Source: Lentzea aerocolonigenes
Lineage (GTDB): Bacteria > Actinomycetota > Actinomycetes > Mycobacteriales > Pseudonocardiaceae
Length of the DNA: 54,582 bases
Reading direction: 5' to 3'
Assembly: GCF_000974445.1 (NCBI RefSeq)
Contig: NZ_BBOJ01000040.1
Span: 1-54,582, forward strand
Each line of letters opens with the position of its first letter. Position 1 is the first letter of the stretch. Below the pieces are notes generated by a model. It saw only the letters and a program-made list of their open reading frames with translations. It did not search any database and was not told the origin of the DNA. The position numbers were made by a program, and so were the translations under genes. Positions 39,818 to 48,171 of this stretch are shown here, in pieces.

Positions 39818-42646
39818 GTGGAGGTCAGGATTCTGGGGCCGGTCGAGCCGTCCGTGCCGCCGAAGCCCGCGCAGATCTTAGCCGTCTTGGCGGTCGAGTG
39901 CGGGAAGATCGTTCCGGTCGACCGGCTCATCGATCTCATCTGGGGTGAGGAGCCGCCGCCCCAGGCGCGGAAGTCGCTGCAGGTGCACATCTCCAGCCTG
40001 CGCAGGGCCGGGTTGCCGGTCGAGCACCGGGCCGCCGGGTACGTCCTCAACGCCGAACCCGAGGACGTCGACCTGCACGCGTTCCGCAGGCTGGTCGCGC
40101 AGGCGGGTGAGGAGACCGACCTCAAGGTCAAGGCCGAGGCGCTCGGGCAGGCGCTGCGGTTGTGGCGCGGCACGCCGGTGGTGTTCGCGCAGACGCTCGA
40201 CGTGCAACGGCTCGCCGCCGCCGAGATGTGGGTGGACGCGGAGCTGGCGCTGGGGCGCCACGCCGAGCTCGTCGAGAGGCTCGGGGCGTTCGTGAGCGAG
40301 TACCCGCTGGCCGAACGGCTGCGCGGGCAGCTCATGACGGCGCTCGCCAGGGCCGGGCGGCGGGCCGACGCGATGCGCGTGTTCCGGGAGACGCGCAAGG
40401 TCCTCGTCGACGAGCTGGGTGTGGAGCCCGGCGAGCAGCTCCAGCAGCTCTACCGCGACGTCCTGGAGGGCGCGCGGGACAGCCGGCGCAACTACCTGCC
40501 GCGCGACGCCGGTGACTTCACCGGGCGCGACGGCGAGCTCGGGAGGCTGCTCGACAGCGACGGCGGCGTCTGGTGGATCGAAGGGCCCGCGGGGGTCGGC
40601 AAGTCGGCGCTGGCCGTGCACGCGGCGCACCGGCTGGCGGACCGGTACCCGGACGGGCAGCTGTTCGTCGACCTGCACTCGCCGTCTGGGGCGCTGGACG
40701 CGTTGCTGCGCGCGATGGACGTGCCGAGCGAGCGGATCCCGGAGTCCGCTGAGGAACGCGCGGCGCTGTGGCGGGCCACGGTCGGCGGGCGGCGCGTGGT
40801 GATCGTGCTGGACGGCGTCACGAGCGTGTCGCAGGTCAGGCCGCTGCTGCCCGGCAGTCCCGGCTGCCTGACGCTGATCACGAGTCGCAGCAGGCTGTCC
40901 GCGCTCGAAGGCGTGCGCCGGATCCCGCTGGACGTGCTGAGCGGCGACGAGGCCGTCACCCTCCTCAAGCGCATCCTCGGCGACGACCGGGTGGCGGACG
41001 AGCCGGACCAGGCCAGGGAGGTCGCGCGGCTGTGCGGGTACCTGCCGCTCGCGGTGCGGATCACCGGCGCGCGGCTGGCGGGACGGGCGCACTGGCCGGT
41101 CTCGAAGCTCGTCAGACGGCTCTCCGACGAGCGGTCGAGACTCGACGAGCTGGTCGCGGACGACCTCGCCGTGCGGTCCAGTCTGGAGCTGACGTACCGG
41201 GCGCTCGACGAGAACGTCCGCGGCGCCTACCGGATCTTCGGGTTCCTCGGGCTGCCCGAGGTACCGAGCTTCCTGTGGGCGCACCTGCTCGACGAGGACG
41301 TGCTCGACCAGCTCGTCGACGCACGGCTGCTCGACGTCATCGGCAGCGCGCGGTACCGGATGCACGAGCTGGTGCGGCTGCACGCCCGTGAGCTCGCGGA
41401 AGCCGAAGACCCGCAACACGAACGCGAGGACCTCGTCCGCAGGGCCGTGGTCGCCGCGCTGTCCACTGTGGACGGGCTCACCGAGCAGCTCTTCCTCGCC
41501 GTGCCGCGCATGCAGGACTCGCTGGGGATCGTGGCCTCCGCCGCGCGCCCGACCGACAAGGACGCCTGGTTCGCGCGCGAGGAGTCGCTGCTCGTCAAGC
41601 TCGTCGAACGCGCCGCGGAACTGGATCTCGCGGAGATGGCGTGCCAGCTCGCGGAGGTGCTGGTCTTCGCGTGGTTCGGGCTCAGAAACCGGTACGAGGC
41701 CTGGGAAAGAACGCACAGGGCGGCACTGGAAGCCGTGTGGCGGACCGGCGACCTGAGACTCGAGGCGGTGCTGCGGTGCAGTCTCGGGCAGATGCACTAC
41801 AAGCGCGACAACCTGGCCGACGCGCGGTCGTGGTTCGACACCGCGAAGACGTTGTTCGTCAACCTGGGCGACAAGCGCGGTGAAGCCGTCGCGATGAACG
41901 GCATCGGCATGGTCTGCCGGGACGTCGGCGACTACCCGTGCGCGCTGGAGGCGTTGGGCAGGGCCCGCGAGCTGCTGGAGTCGCACGATCCCGAGGGGGT
42001 CGGGCACGCGCTGTACGGAATCGGCTCCATCAAACGAGAACTCGGCGACGACGAGGGGGCGTTCGACACGCTCGCGCACGCGGAGTCCGTGTACCGCGAG
42101 GCGCGCAGCAGGAGAGGTGAGGCGCTCGCCGCCCGCGGGATCGGGCTCGTGCACCGAGCCCGCGGCGAGCTGGACCTGGCGGAGGAGCACATCGTGCGCG
42201 CCCACGAGATGGTCGCGGGCACCGGTGACGAGCTGCTCGGCTGCTACACCGCCCAGGCGTGGGCGAAGGTATTGCTGCGCAAGGGTGTCCTCGACCCGGC
42301 GGAGGAGCTGATCCACACCGCGCTGAACGGCTGCCGCGACGTCGGCGACCGGTTCGGCGAGGCGCTCGTCCGCCGCACGCTGGGGGAGTGGCGGCTCGCG
42401 GCCGGCGACCACCCCGGTGCCCGCGTCGCGCTGACCGAGGTGCTCACGTGGTTCCACGACCTCGGCCTGCCGTTGTGGCGGGCGCGCACCCTCCGGGACC
42501 TCGGAGCGGTCCACGCCTGCACGGGGGACGTCGCAGGCGCGGACCGCTGCTGGGACGAGGCCGCGGGGATCTTCGCCCGGCTGGGCACCAGGGAGGTGGG
42601 GGAAGTGCGCACCTGGCACGCCCAGTGGGGCCTCGCGATCAGCTGA
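39818..42646 (+). CDS. AfsR/SARP-family transcriptional regulator with NB-ARC and TPR domains
   Basis: A 942-residue regulator. Order: an OmpR-like DNA-binding domain (VEVRILGPVE to HISSLRRAG), a bacterial transcriptional activator domain (BTAD, residues about 95-235), an NB-ARC ATPase (Walker A GPAGVGKSAL near 260, Walker B VVIVLDG near 330), a winged-helix segment, and C-terminal tetratricopeptide repeats (NGIGMVCRDVGDY; YGIGSIKRELGDD; RGIGLVHRARGEL). AfsR-type proteins activate secondary metabolism or development. Codon 21 is a TTA. No biosynthetic gene cluster is adjacent; the nearest neighbours are secreted hydrolases. Its stop abuts the convergent NlpC/P60 stop with no gap. Confidence 0.9.
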   Translation: MEVRILGPVEPSVPPKPAQILAVLAVECGKIVPVDRLIDLIWGEEPPPQARKSLQVHISSLRRAGLPVEHRAAGYVLNAEPEDVDLHAFRRLVAQAGEETDLKVKAEALGQALRLWRGTPVVFAQTLDVQRLAAAEMWVDAELALGRHAELVERLGAFVSEYPLAERLRGQLMTALARAGRRADAMRVFRETRKVLVDELGVEPGEQLQQLYRDVLEGARDSRRNYLPRDAGDFTGRDGELGRLLDSDGGVWWIEGPAGVGKSALAVHAAHRLADRYPDGQLFVDLHSPSGALDALLRAMDVPSERIPESAEERAALWRATVGGRRVVIVLDGVTSVSQVRPLLPGSPGCLTLITSRSRLSALEGVRRIPLDVLSGDEAVTLLKRILGDDRVADEPDQAREVARLCGYLPLAVRITGARLAGRAHWPVSKLVRRLSDERSRLDELVADDLAVRSSLELTYRALDENVRGAYRIFGFLGLPEVPSFLWAHLLDEDVLDQLVDARLLDVIGSARYRMHELVRLHARELAEAEDPQHEREDLVRRAVVAALSTVDGLTEQLFLAVPRMQDSLGIVASAARPTDKDAWFAREESLLVKLVERAAELDLAEMACQLAEVLVFAWFGLRNRYEAWERTHRAALEAVWRTGDLRLEAVLRCSLGQMHYKRDNLADARSWFDTAKTLFVNLGDKRGEAVAMNGIGMVCRDVGDYPCALEALGRARELLESHDPEGVGHALYGIGSIKRELGDDEGAFDTLAHAESVYREARSRRGEALAARGIGLVHRARGELDLAEEHIVRAHEMVAGTGDELLGCYTAQAWAKVLLRKGVLDPAEELIHTALNGCRDVGDRFGEALVRRTLGEWRLAAGDHPGARVALTEVLTWFHDLGLPLWRARTLRDLGAVHACTGDVAGADRCWDEAAGIFARLGTREVGEVRTWHAQWGLAIS

Positions 42647-43198
42647 TCAGCCGCTGATCTTCTTGTACTTCCACGGGGCGTAGCCACCGTCCTTGAGCGA
42701 AGCGATCGAGATGGACTCGTGGTCCATGTCGTCGCGGGTGTTGCCCTCTTCGTAGATCCACACGGAGGTGTGCGCGCTGTTGGCCCACTTCTCGAACAGC
42801 TTGACGTGACCGTTGCGCAGGATCATGTCACCCGGCTTGAGGTTGGCCCACGAGATCTTCGTGGCGACCTCGTCCAAAGTGGACGTGGTGCGGCTGGACG
42901 TCAGCTTCCACGCCATCGACACGAAGCCCGAGCAGTCCTGGCGGTACTTCTTGCCGTGGTTGACGTCCCACGTGTAGGCGCTCTGCGAGTACGGAACCTT
43001 GCGGTCCCACCAGTCCTTGGCCCGCTTCATGACCTCGGTGCGGGTGATCGTGCCGCCGTAGCCGGCAGCCGCCTGCTCCTGGGAGATGGGCGTCTCCTGC
43101 TCGGCGGGACCCTCGGGCATCGCGTGGGCGATGCCGGAGATGCCGGACAGCAGTCCGAGCGAGAGTGCGGTCGCCGCGACGGCGTGGCGAATGCGCAT
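42647..43198 (-). CDS. Secreted NlpC/P60-like cysteine peptidase
   Basis: A 183-residue exported protein: signal peptide (residues about 1-26, ending AHA-M), a helical spacer, then a C40-like fold with catalytic Cys in RQDCSGFVSMAW and His in LKPGDMILRNGHVKLF. Family members cleave peptidoglycan stem peptides. The sequence is somewhat diverged from RipA-type enzymes, and small size plus lack of a binding domain suggests a diffusible hydrolase. It shares a 147-base divergent gap with the M15-like gene, and its stop TGA lies back to back with the AfsR-type stop. Confidence 0.7.
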   Translation of the reverse strand: MRIRHAVAATALSLGLLSGISGIAHAMPEGPAEQETPISQEQAAAGYGGTITRTEVMKRAKDWWDRKVPYSQSAYTWDVNHGKKYRQDCSGFVSMAWKLTSSRTTSTLDEVATKISWANLKPGDMILRNGHVKLFEKWANSAHTSVWIYEEGNTRDDMDHESISIASLKDGGYAPWKYKKISG

Positions 43199-43345
43199 CG
43201 TTGTTGCTCCGATCGACTTGCCTCGTTGGTGACGACCGGAACTGTCCAGGGCAGCGCCAAAGATCGGCCAAAGGTCGATTTAGGCGTCTCTTTACCGGTG
43301 GTTCCTACCTTTTGCCGCACTTCGGTTTGGGCATAAGGAGAGAGC

Positions 43346-43813
43346 ATGTTCGTTCGCACGATCGCTGCTGTGATCGCGATGTTCGCCGCTCTGCTGATGG
43401 GGGCGTCCGTCGCCTCGGCGGCGCCGGCCAAGTACACCCACGCGCAGGCGACGGCGCAGCTGAGCGCCGCCGGCATCTCGTGGACCTCGAGCGGTGGGTG
43501 CAGTGACCGCAACCGTCCGAACTGCACCTCGTTCGAGCAGATCAACCAGACGACCATCGCGGGAGCCAAGACGTTCAAGCGCGCGTCGGGCTGTGCGCTG
43601 ACCATCACCGGCGGCACCGAGACGGGCCACGCGTCGGGCACCTACTCGCACTGGAACGGCTACAAGGTCGACTACCGGCTGTCGAGCTGCGTCACCAACT
43701 ACATCACCGGGACCTTCACGTCCATCGGTGGCAACAAGTGGAAGTCGGCCGCGGGCAACATCTACTACCGCGAGTCGAACCACTGGGACGTCACGTACCA
43801 CAGCGCCGGCTGA
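43346..43813 (+). CDS. Small secreted protein, possible M15-type zinc peptidase
   Basis: A 155-residue exported protein: signal peptide (about residues 1-25, ending ASA-A) and a mature domain with four Cys (likely two disulfides). GTYSHWNGYKVDYR fits the H-x-x-G-x-x-x-D zinc site of M15 D-Ala-D-Ala/endolysin-type peptidases, and NHWDVTYH could supply the last His. The match rests on these motifs only. ATG 43346 has AAGGAG at 43335-43340. Divergent to the NlpC/P60-like gene, suggesting two cell-wall hydrolases under one control region. Confidence 0.55.
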   Translation: MFVRTIAAVIAMFAALLMGASVASAAPAKYTHAQATAQLSAAGISWTSSGGCSDRNRPNCTSFEQINQTTIAGAKTFKRASGCALTITGGTETGHASGTYSHWNGYKVDYRLSSCVTNYITGTFTSIGGNKWKSAAGNIYYRESNHWDVTYHSAG

Positions 43814-43859
43814 CCCAACTCTGTTGCTGAAGCGCGGTGGGGCCGGTAGTAGTGGACGA

Positions 43860-44618
43860 GTGACCACACTCGGCGCTGTCTACCGGCCCCAGCTCCCGCC
43901 CGAGAACCTGCGTTCCGTCGTCCTCGCCGCCGAGGAGTCCGGTGTGGACTCCCTGTGGCTGTGGGAGGACTGCTTCCTGGAGAGCGGTATCGCCTGTGCC
44001 TCAGCGGCTCTGGCGTGGACGGAACGGTTGAAGGTCGGCGTCGGGCTGCTGCCGGTGCCGCTGCGCAACGTCGCGCTGACCGCGATGGAGGCGGCGACGC
44101 TGGACCGGTTGTTCCCCGGCCGCGTCACGATCGGCGTGGGCCACGGCGTGCAGGACTGGATGGGTCAGGTCGGCGCGCGGGCGTCGTCGCCGCTCACGCT
44201 CCTGCGCGAGTACACGCTCGCACTCAAGGCGCTCCTGGCCGGTGAGCGCGTCACCACGTCCGGCCGGTACGTGAACCTGACCGGTGTGGCGCTGGACTGG
44301 CCGCCCGCCGCGCCGATGCCGATCTACGTGGGCGGGCTCGGCATGAAGACCCTGGACCTCGCCGGAGAGGTCGGTGACGGCACGATCCTCGACGCCTCCG
44401 CCGATCTCGACCGGGTGCGGACGATCAGGTCGTCCCGCGAGCACCCCGTGATCGTCTACGTGGAGACGGACTCGCGCGACCGCGCGTTCGTCACGGATCT
44501 CGTCTCGTCGGTGGCCGAGGCGGGCGCTACCAGCGTGATCTTGCAGCAGTCGGCAACGAGCGAGGACCCCGAAGGGTTCGTTCGATTCGTCGGTTCACTC
44601 GATGGGGTGGGTGCATAG
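43860..44618 (+). CDS. LLM-class (F420-dependent type) oxidoreductase
   Basis: A 252-residue TIM-barrel flavin/F420 oxidoreductase of the luciferase-like family: GAVYRPQLPPENL at the first strand, DSLWLWEDCFLESG, VGVGLLPVPLRN, TIGVGHGVQDWMGQVG and a shortened C-terminal half (YVGGLGMKTLDLAGEVGDG). At 252 residues it is shorter than typical members (about 300), but the barrel core is present. Actinobacterial relatives use coenzyme F420; the substrate is unknown. GTG 43860 is chosen because family similarity starts there; no clear ribosome site. Confidence 0.82.
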   Translation: MTTLGAVYRPQLPPENLRSVVLAAEESGVDSLWLWEDCFLESGIACASAALAWTERLKVGVGLLPVPLRNVALTAMEAATLDRLFPGRVTIGVGHGVQDWMGQVGARASSPLTLLREYTLALKALLAGERVTTSGRYVNLTGVALDWPPAAPMPIYVGGLGMKTLDLAGEVGDGTILDASADLDRVRTIRSSREHPVIVYVETDSRDRAFVTDLVSSVAEAGATSVILQQSATSEDPEGFVRFVGSLDGVGA

Positions 44619-44693
44619 CGCGGTAGATAACGGCGGATACCTCCTTGCGATGGAACGGTCATGGGCCTTTCGTCGCTGTTCGGGGAGGTAGAC

Positions 44694-45323
44694 ATGCTCG
44701 GGCGCAAGAACCGCCGGATCGCTGAGCTGGAGCAGGCCGTCGAGGGCCTGCAGGAGCTTCTCGCTCGAATCGGTGACGCCCGAACAGCGCAGGACAACGC
44801 GCTGGAAGAGGTCGACCGCGCGGGCGCCGAGCTCGTCGCGTTGCGGCACCGGATCAAGAACGCCCGTGCCGAACTCCAGCCGTTGAAGGAAGAACTCACC
44901 TTCCAGCGCGCCGGTGTCTTCCGCACCGACGCCGCCGCGGACCACCAGGCCCAGCTCGACCTGATCCACGGCGAGATGAAGACGCTGATCAAGACCGGCG
45001 CCGCGGTCGAAGGTGGCGGGCAGGTCACCTACAACGGGTCGGACGCCACCGGGCGCCGGCTCGTCGAGGACTGGTCGGCGCTGATGCTCCGCTCGTACAA
45101 CTGCGAGGCCGAGAACTGCCTGCGCATGTTGCGAGCCGGTGGCCTGGACGCCGCCCGCAGGCGGCTCGATCGCGCGGCGTCGGCGATCGAGCGGCTCAGC
45201 GGCACGTTCGCCCTCCGGATCTCGCCGCGCTACCAGGCGTTGCGGACCTACGAGCTGGAGCTCACCGCCGACCACCTGCAACGCAAGGCCGAAAGCCGCC
45301 GCACGCGCCGGATTGCCTCCTGA
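44694..45323 (+). CDS. DUF4041 domain protein without C-terminal nuclease
   Basis: A 209-residue protein: an N-terminal coiled coil (RIAELEQAVEGLQELLARIG; EEVDRAGAELVALRHRIKNA, shown in parts) followed by a DUF4041 domain (AELQPLKEELTFQRAGVF; YNCEAENCLRMLRAGGL; RISPRYQALRTYELELTADH). DUF4041 proteins usually continue into a GIY-YIG (T5orf172) nuclease and occur in phage and defence contexts. This one stops right after the DUF4041 helix. ATG 44694 has a strong GGGGAGG at 44682-44688; ATG 44661 is an in-frame alternative with a weaker site. Confidence 0.75.
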   Translation: MLGRKNRRIAELEQAVEGLQELLARIGDARTAQDNALEEVDRAGAELVALRHRIKNARAELQPLKEELTFQRAGVFRTDAAADHQAQLDLIHGEMKTLIKTGAAVEGGGQVTYNGSDATGRRLVEDWSALMLRSYNCEAENCLRMLRAGGLDAARRRLDRAASAIERLSGTFALRISPRYQALRTYELELTADHLQRKAESRRTRRIAS

Positions 45324-45344
45324 CAGGCGGGGTACCTCCTGGGC

Positions 45345-45779
45345 GTGGCTGAGGTCTCTCTGAACGTCGAAGCGCCCGTTGACGCCGTGTGGGCCGTGCT
45401 CGCCGACGGCTGGTCGTACGCCGGTTGGGTGGTGGGCGCGTCGCACATCCGCGACGTCGACACCGGCTGGCCCAAGCCCGGCACGCGCATCCACCACAGC
45501 GTCGGGCCGTGGCCGCTCGTCATCCAGGACACCACCGAGGTGGTGCGCTGCGAGCCGTCGCGGCTGCTGGAGCTGGACGCCCGGCTGTGGCCCGCCGGGG
45601 CCGCGCGGATCACGTTCACGCTGGAGGACCGGGGGCAGCTCACGCACGTGCGCATGGCCGAACGCGTGGTGCGCGGTCCGTCGACGCTGCTGCCCGACGT
45701 CGTGCAGGACCTGCTGCTGACTCCGCGCAACCGGGAAACGTTGCAGCGCCTCAAAGCGCTGGCGAAGGGTCGTCAGTAG
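45345..45779 (+). CDS. SRPBCC family (polyketide cyclase/START-like) protein
   Basis: A 144-residue helix-grip protein: VSLNVEAPVDAVWAVLADGWSYAGW at the start, central GTRIHHSVGPWPLVIQDTTEV, and a long C-terminal helix (PDVVQDLLLTPRNRETLQRLKAL, shown in parts). Such proteins bind hydrophobic ligands. GTG 45345 is the start, 21 bases after the DUF4041 stop. The last seven bases overlap the convergent FAD oxidoreductase. Function not assigned. Confidence 0.85.
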   Translation: MAEVSLNVEAPVDAVWAVLADGWSYAGWVVGASHIRDVDTGWPKPGTRIHHSVGPWPLVIQDTTEVVRCEPSRLLELDARLWPAGAARITFTLEDRGQLTHVRMAERVVRGPSTLLPDVVQDLLLTPRNRETLQRLKALAKGRQ

Positions 45780-47311
45780 AGAGCGCGTTGTGCGCCCTGG
45801 ACGAGTGCTTTGTACAGGCCGCCCGCCGCGCCCCAGCGCGCGAGTGCCGCCCGTGCCGCGTTCGCGCCCGCCGCGCCGTGCACGCCGCCGCCCGGCCACG
45901 CCGAGGAACCGGTGAGGTAGAGGCGGTCGAACGGGGTGTCCGCGCGGCCGAGACCGGGCACGGGCCGGAAGACCAGCTGCTGGTGGATGGCCGCCGTGCC
46001 GCCGTTGACCGAGCCGATGTCCGCCGGGCCCAGCACCGAACGCCCGACGATGCGGGAACGGAAGCCCGGCGCGCGTTCCTCGATCATCAGTTCCATGCGG
46101 TCGGCGCGGCGTTTCAGCCGGTCCGGCGTCCAGTTACCGCCCAGCGGCACGTGGGTGTACGCCCAGGCGGCCTCGGTTCCGGCGGGGGAGCGGGTCGGGT
46201 CGGTCGTCGTCATCTGGCCCAGGATCATGAACGGGTTGCGCGGCACCTTGCCGCACGCGAGCTCGTGCGCCACGCCGGCCAGGCCGTTGACGTCGCCGCC
46301 GAGGTGGATGGTGCCCGCCTGCGCGGCCTCGGGGTTGGTCCACGGGATCGGGCCGGACAGCGCCCAGTCGACCTTGATCGTGTCGCCGTCCCACTGGAAC
46401 CGCTTCAGGTCCTCGACGAGCTTCGCCGGCAACGCGTCCGCGCCGATCAGGTCCAGGTAGAGCGACGGTGCGGTGACGTCGGCCAGGACTGCGCGGCGTG
46501 CGCGCACGACCGACCCATCAGCCAGACGCACGCCAACGGCGACACCGCGCGCGTGGAGCACGTCCGTCACCTTCGCGTTGGTCTCGACGCGCCCGCCGAA
46601 CCTGCGGACGAGGGACGCGGCCAGCTCACCCGCGCCGCCGCGGGGCACCGGGTTGCCGACGTCCTGCCCGAGCATGGCCAGCAACCAGCCGAAACCCGCG
46701 CCACCGGCCTGGTCCGGGCCGAGGTCCGAGTGCATCGTGTTGCCCGCCAACAACACACGAGCGCCTTCACCGGCGAAGAGCTCCTCACCGAGCCGACGCA
46801 CGGGCTGGGTCAGCAGTCGCGTCAACCGCAACGTGTCGCCGAGACCGAGCGTGCGCAGCAACGACAGGCCACCGCGCACGGGCGGGAAGGGGCGCAACAG
46901 CCCGTCCAGCACTCCGTCGCGGACCTGCCGCCAGCGTGCGTACTCGGCCTGCCAGGCCTCGGCGTCCGAGTGTGCGAACGCGCCGACGGACTTCGCGGTG
47001 ACATCGACGTCACGAGAGAGGAGCGCGACTCGATCGTCTGGCAGCACATGCGCCAGCACGGCCGGTGCGTGCTCCCACTGCACGTCGAGGTTCAACGCGC
47101 CGATGACGGGCGAACCGAGGCCAAGGGGGTAGAACGCGCTGTAGACGTCGTTCGTGAATCCGGGCGCGGTCGTCTCGGCGGAGGCGACGGCGCCGCCGGG
47201 GGTGGCGCGCTGTTCGAGCACCAGCACGTCCCAGCCCGCGTCCGCCAGCAGCGTGGCGGCGACCAGGCCGTTCGGGCCTGAGCCGATGACGACCGCATCA
47301 ACCTCGTTCAC
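45773..47311 (-). CDS. Phytoene desaturase-like NAD(P)/FAD-dependent oxidoreductase
   Basis: A 512-residue flavoprotein: N-terminal dinucleotide-binding GSGPNGLVAATLLADAGWDV and EQRATPGGAV, substrate domain, and a C-terminal FAD motif (DRLYLTGSSAWPGGGVHGAAG, shown in part). This matches the CrtI/phytoene dehydrogenase-like and related retinol saturase-type group. No crtB, crtE or cyclase is adjacent, so a carotenoid role is not supported. It is the third gene of a minus-strand operon after the epimerase (4-base overlap). Confidence 0.9.
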   Translation of the reverse strand: MNEVDAVVIGSGPNGLVAATLLADAGWDVLVLEQRATPGGAVASAETTAPGFTNDVYSAFYPLGLGSPVIGALNLDVQWEHAPAVLAHVLPDDRVALLSRDVDVTAKSVGAFAHSDAEAWQAEYARWRQVRDGVLDGLLRPFPPVRGGLSLLRTLGLGDTLRLTRLLTQPVRRLGEELFAGEGARVLLAGNTMHSDLGPDQAGGAGFGWLLAMLGQDVGNPVPRGGAGELAASLVRRFGGRVETNAKVTDVLHARGVAVGVRLADGSVVRARRAVLADVTAPSLYLDLIGADALPAKLVEDLKRFQWDGDTIKVDWALSGPIPWTNPEAAQAGTIHLGGDVNGLAGVAHELACGKVPRNPFMILGQMTTTDPTRSPAGTEAAWAYTHVPLGGNWTPDRLKRRADRMELMIEERAPGFRSRIVGRSVLGPADIGSVNGGTAAIHQQLVFRPVPGLGRADTPFDRLYLTGSSAWPGGGVHGAAGANAARAALARWGAAGGLYKALVQGAQRALY

Positions 47312-48171
47312 GCACGCCCTCCCATTGCCATGACGACCTCGCTCAGCACATCACGTGCGTCGTGTCCGGGCCACCATCCCAGATCTTCGTGGGCTCGGGT
47401 GGTCCGTACCAGGGGTGCCTGATCGGCCATCCGGACCCACTCCGGGGTGAGCGGCTGCAACCCGAGCTTCGACGTCGCCCCCGCCAGCTTCTCGATCACC
47501 GGATACGGCACGGGCAACCGGCCGGCGCCGACGCGTTCAGCGATCATGGGCGCCGTCAGCACCGGCTCGGAGGCGAGGTTGAAGGCGCCCAACGCCTTAC
47601 GGCGCACTATCTCCACGATCGCGCGCGCCACGTCGTCGGAATGCACGAGCTGCAGACGCAGGCCGTCCCACAACGGGATCGGCAGCCACGGCAGCAACCG
47701 CGGTGGGAGCCAGCGGCCGAGCAGCCAGCGCCGCAGCTGTGCCGCGGCGGACGCCTGCCCGATGCCGCACGGCCTGATCACCGTGCACGGCAACGGGTAG
47801 CGGCTGATCATCTCCTCCAGTCGCACCTTGTGCGCGCTGTAGGAGCTGCCGGGGATGCCCGTCACCGGCCACGACTCGTCGACCCTGGACCAGCGCGCCG
47901 CCGGTGCGTAAGCGGCTACCGACGACGCGCAGACCAGGTGTCCGATCTCTTCTTTGACGCAGGCAGCGAGCACGTGCTCGCTGCCGTCGACGTTCGTCTC
48001 GCGGTTCGTCGGTTTGATCGCCCACGCGAGGTGCACCACGACGTCGGCACCGCGGATGGCATCCCGCAACGACGACAGCGCGCGCACGTCCACACCGACG
48101 TCCTCGAACTCGATGTGACGTCGTAACGCCGTGCCGACGTTGCCGGAGCCGCCGGTGACGACGATCTTCAC
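47308..48171 (-). CDS. NAD-dependent epimerase/dehydratase family protein
   Basis: A 287-residue extended short-chain dehydrogenase: VVTGGSGNVGTALRRH (NAD-binding GxxGxxG), ADVVVHLAWAIKP, CASSVAAYAP, and SYSAHKVRLEEM with a YxxxK-like catalytic pair (Y-S-A-H-K). Sugar nucleotide or related substrate unknown. ATG 48171 overlaps the hemerythrin gene by four bases (ATGA-type), and its stop overlaps the oxidoreductase start, so all three genes are coupled. Confidence 0.88.
   Translation of the reverse strand: MKIVVTGGSGNVGTALRRHIEFEDVGVDVRALSSLRDAIRGADVVVHLAWAIKPTNRETNVDGSEHVLAACVKEEIGHLVCASSVAAYAPAARWSRVDESWPVTGIPGSSYSAHKVRLEEMISRYPLPCTVIRPCGIGQASAAAQLRRWLLGRWLPPRLLPWLPIPLWDGLRLQLVHSDDVARAIVEIVRRKALGAFNLASEPVLTAPMIAERVGAGRLPVPYPVIEKLAGATSKLGLQPLTPEWVRMADQAPLVRTTRAHEDLGWWPGHDARDVLSEVVMAMGGRA

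Noticed and set aside
39878..42619. 913-codon open frame on the minus strand, antisense to the AfsR-type regulator
   Set aside because: Shadow of a GC-rich gene: its codons are the complement of a well-supported protein and the product is Arg/Pro/His-rich with no recognisable domain. The same applies to 118-1095, 1342-2757, 16117-17724, 19159-20748, 20679-22535 and 29690-31255 on the minus strand.
43199..43345. c-di-AMP (ydaO-type) riboswitch upstream of the NlpC/P60-like gene
   Set aside because: The gene type made this plausible, but I could not find the conserved paired core in either direction.
44628..45340. Two similar TACCTCCT-like stretches before the DUF4041 and SRPBCC genes
   Set aside because: Short matches (about 10 bases), reading as anti-Shine-Dalgarno-like sequence; likely coincidence.
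39625..46000. Secondary-metabolite gene cluster around the AfsR-type regulator
   Set aside because: No polyketide synthase, NRPS, terpene cyclase or resistance gene is present; the phytoene-desaturase-like protein lacks carotenoid partners.
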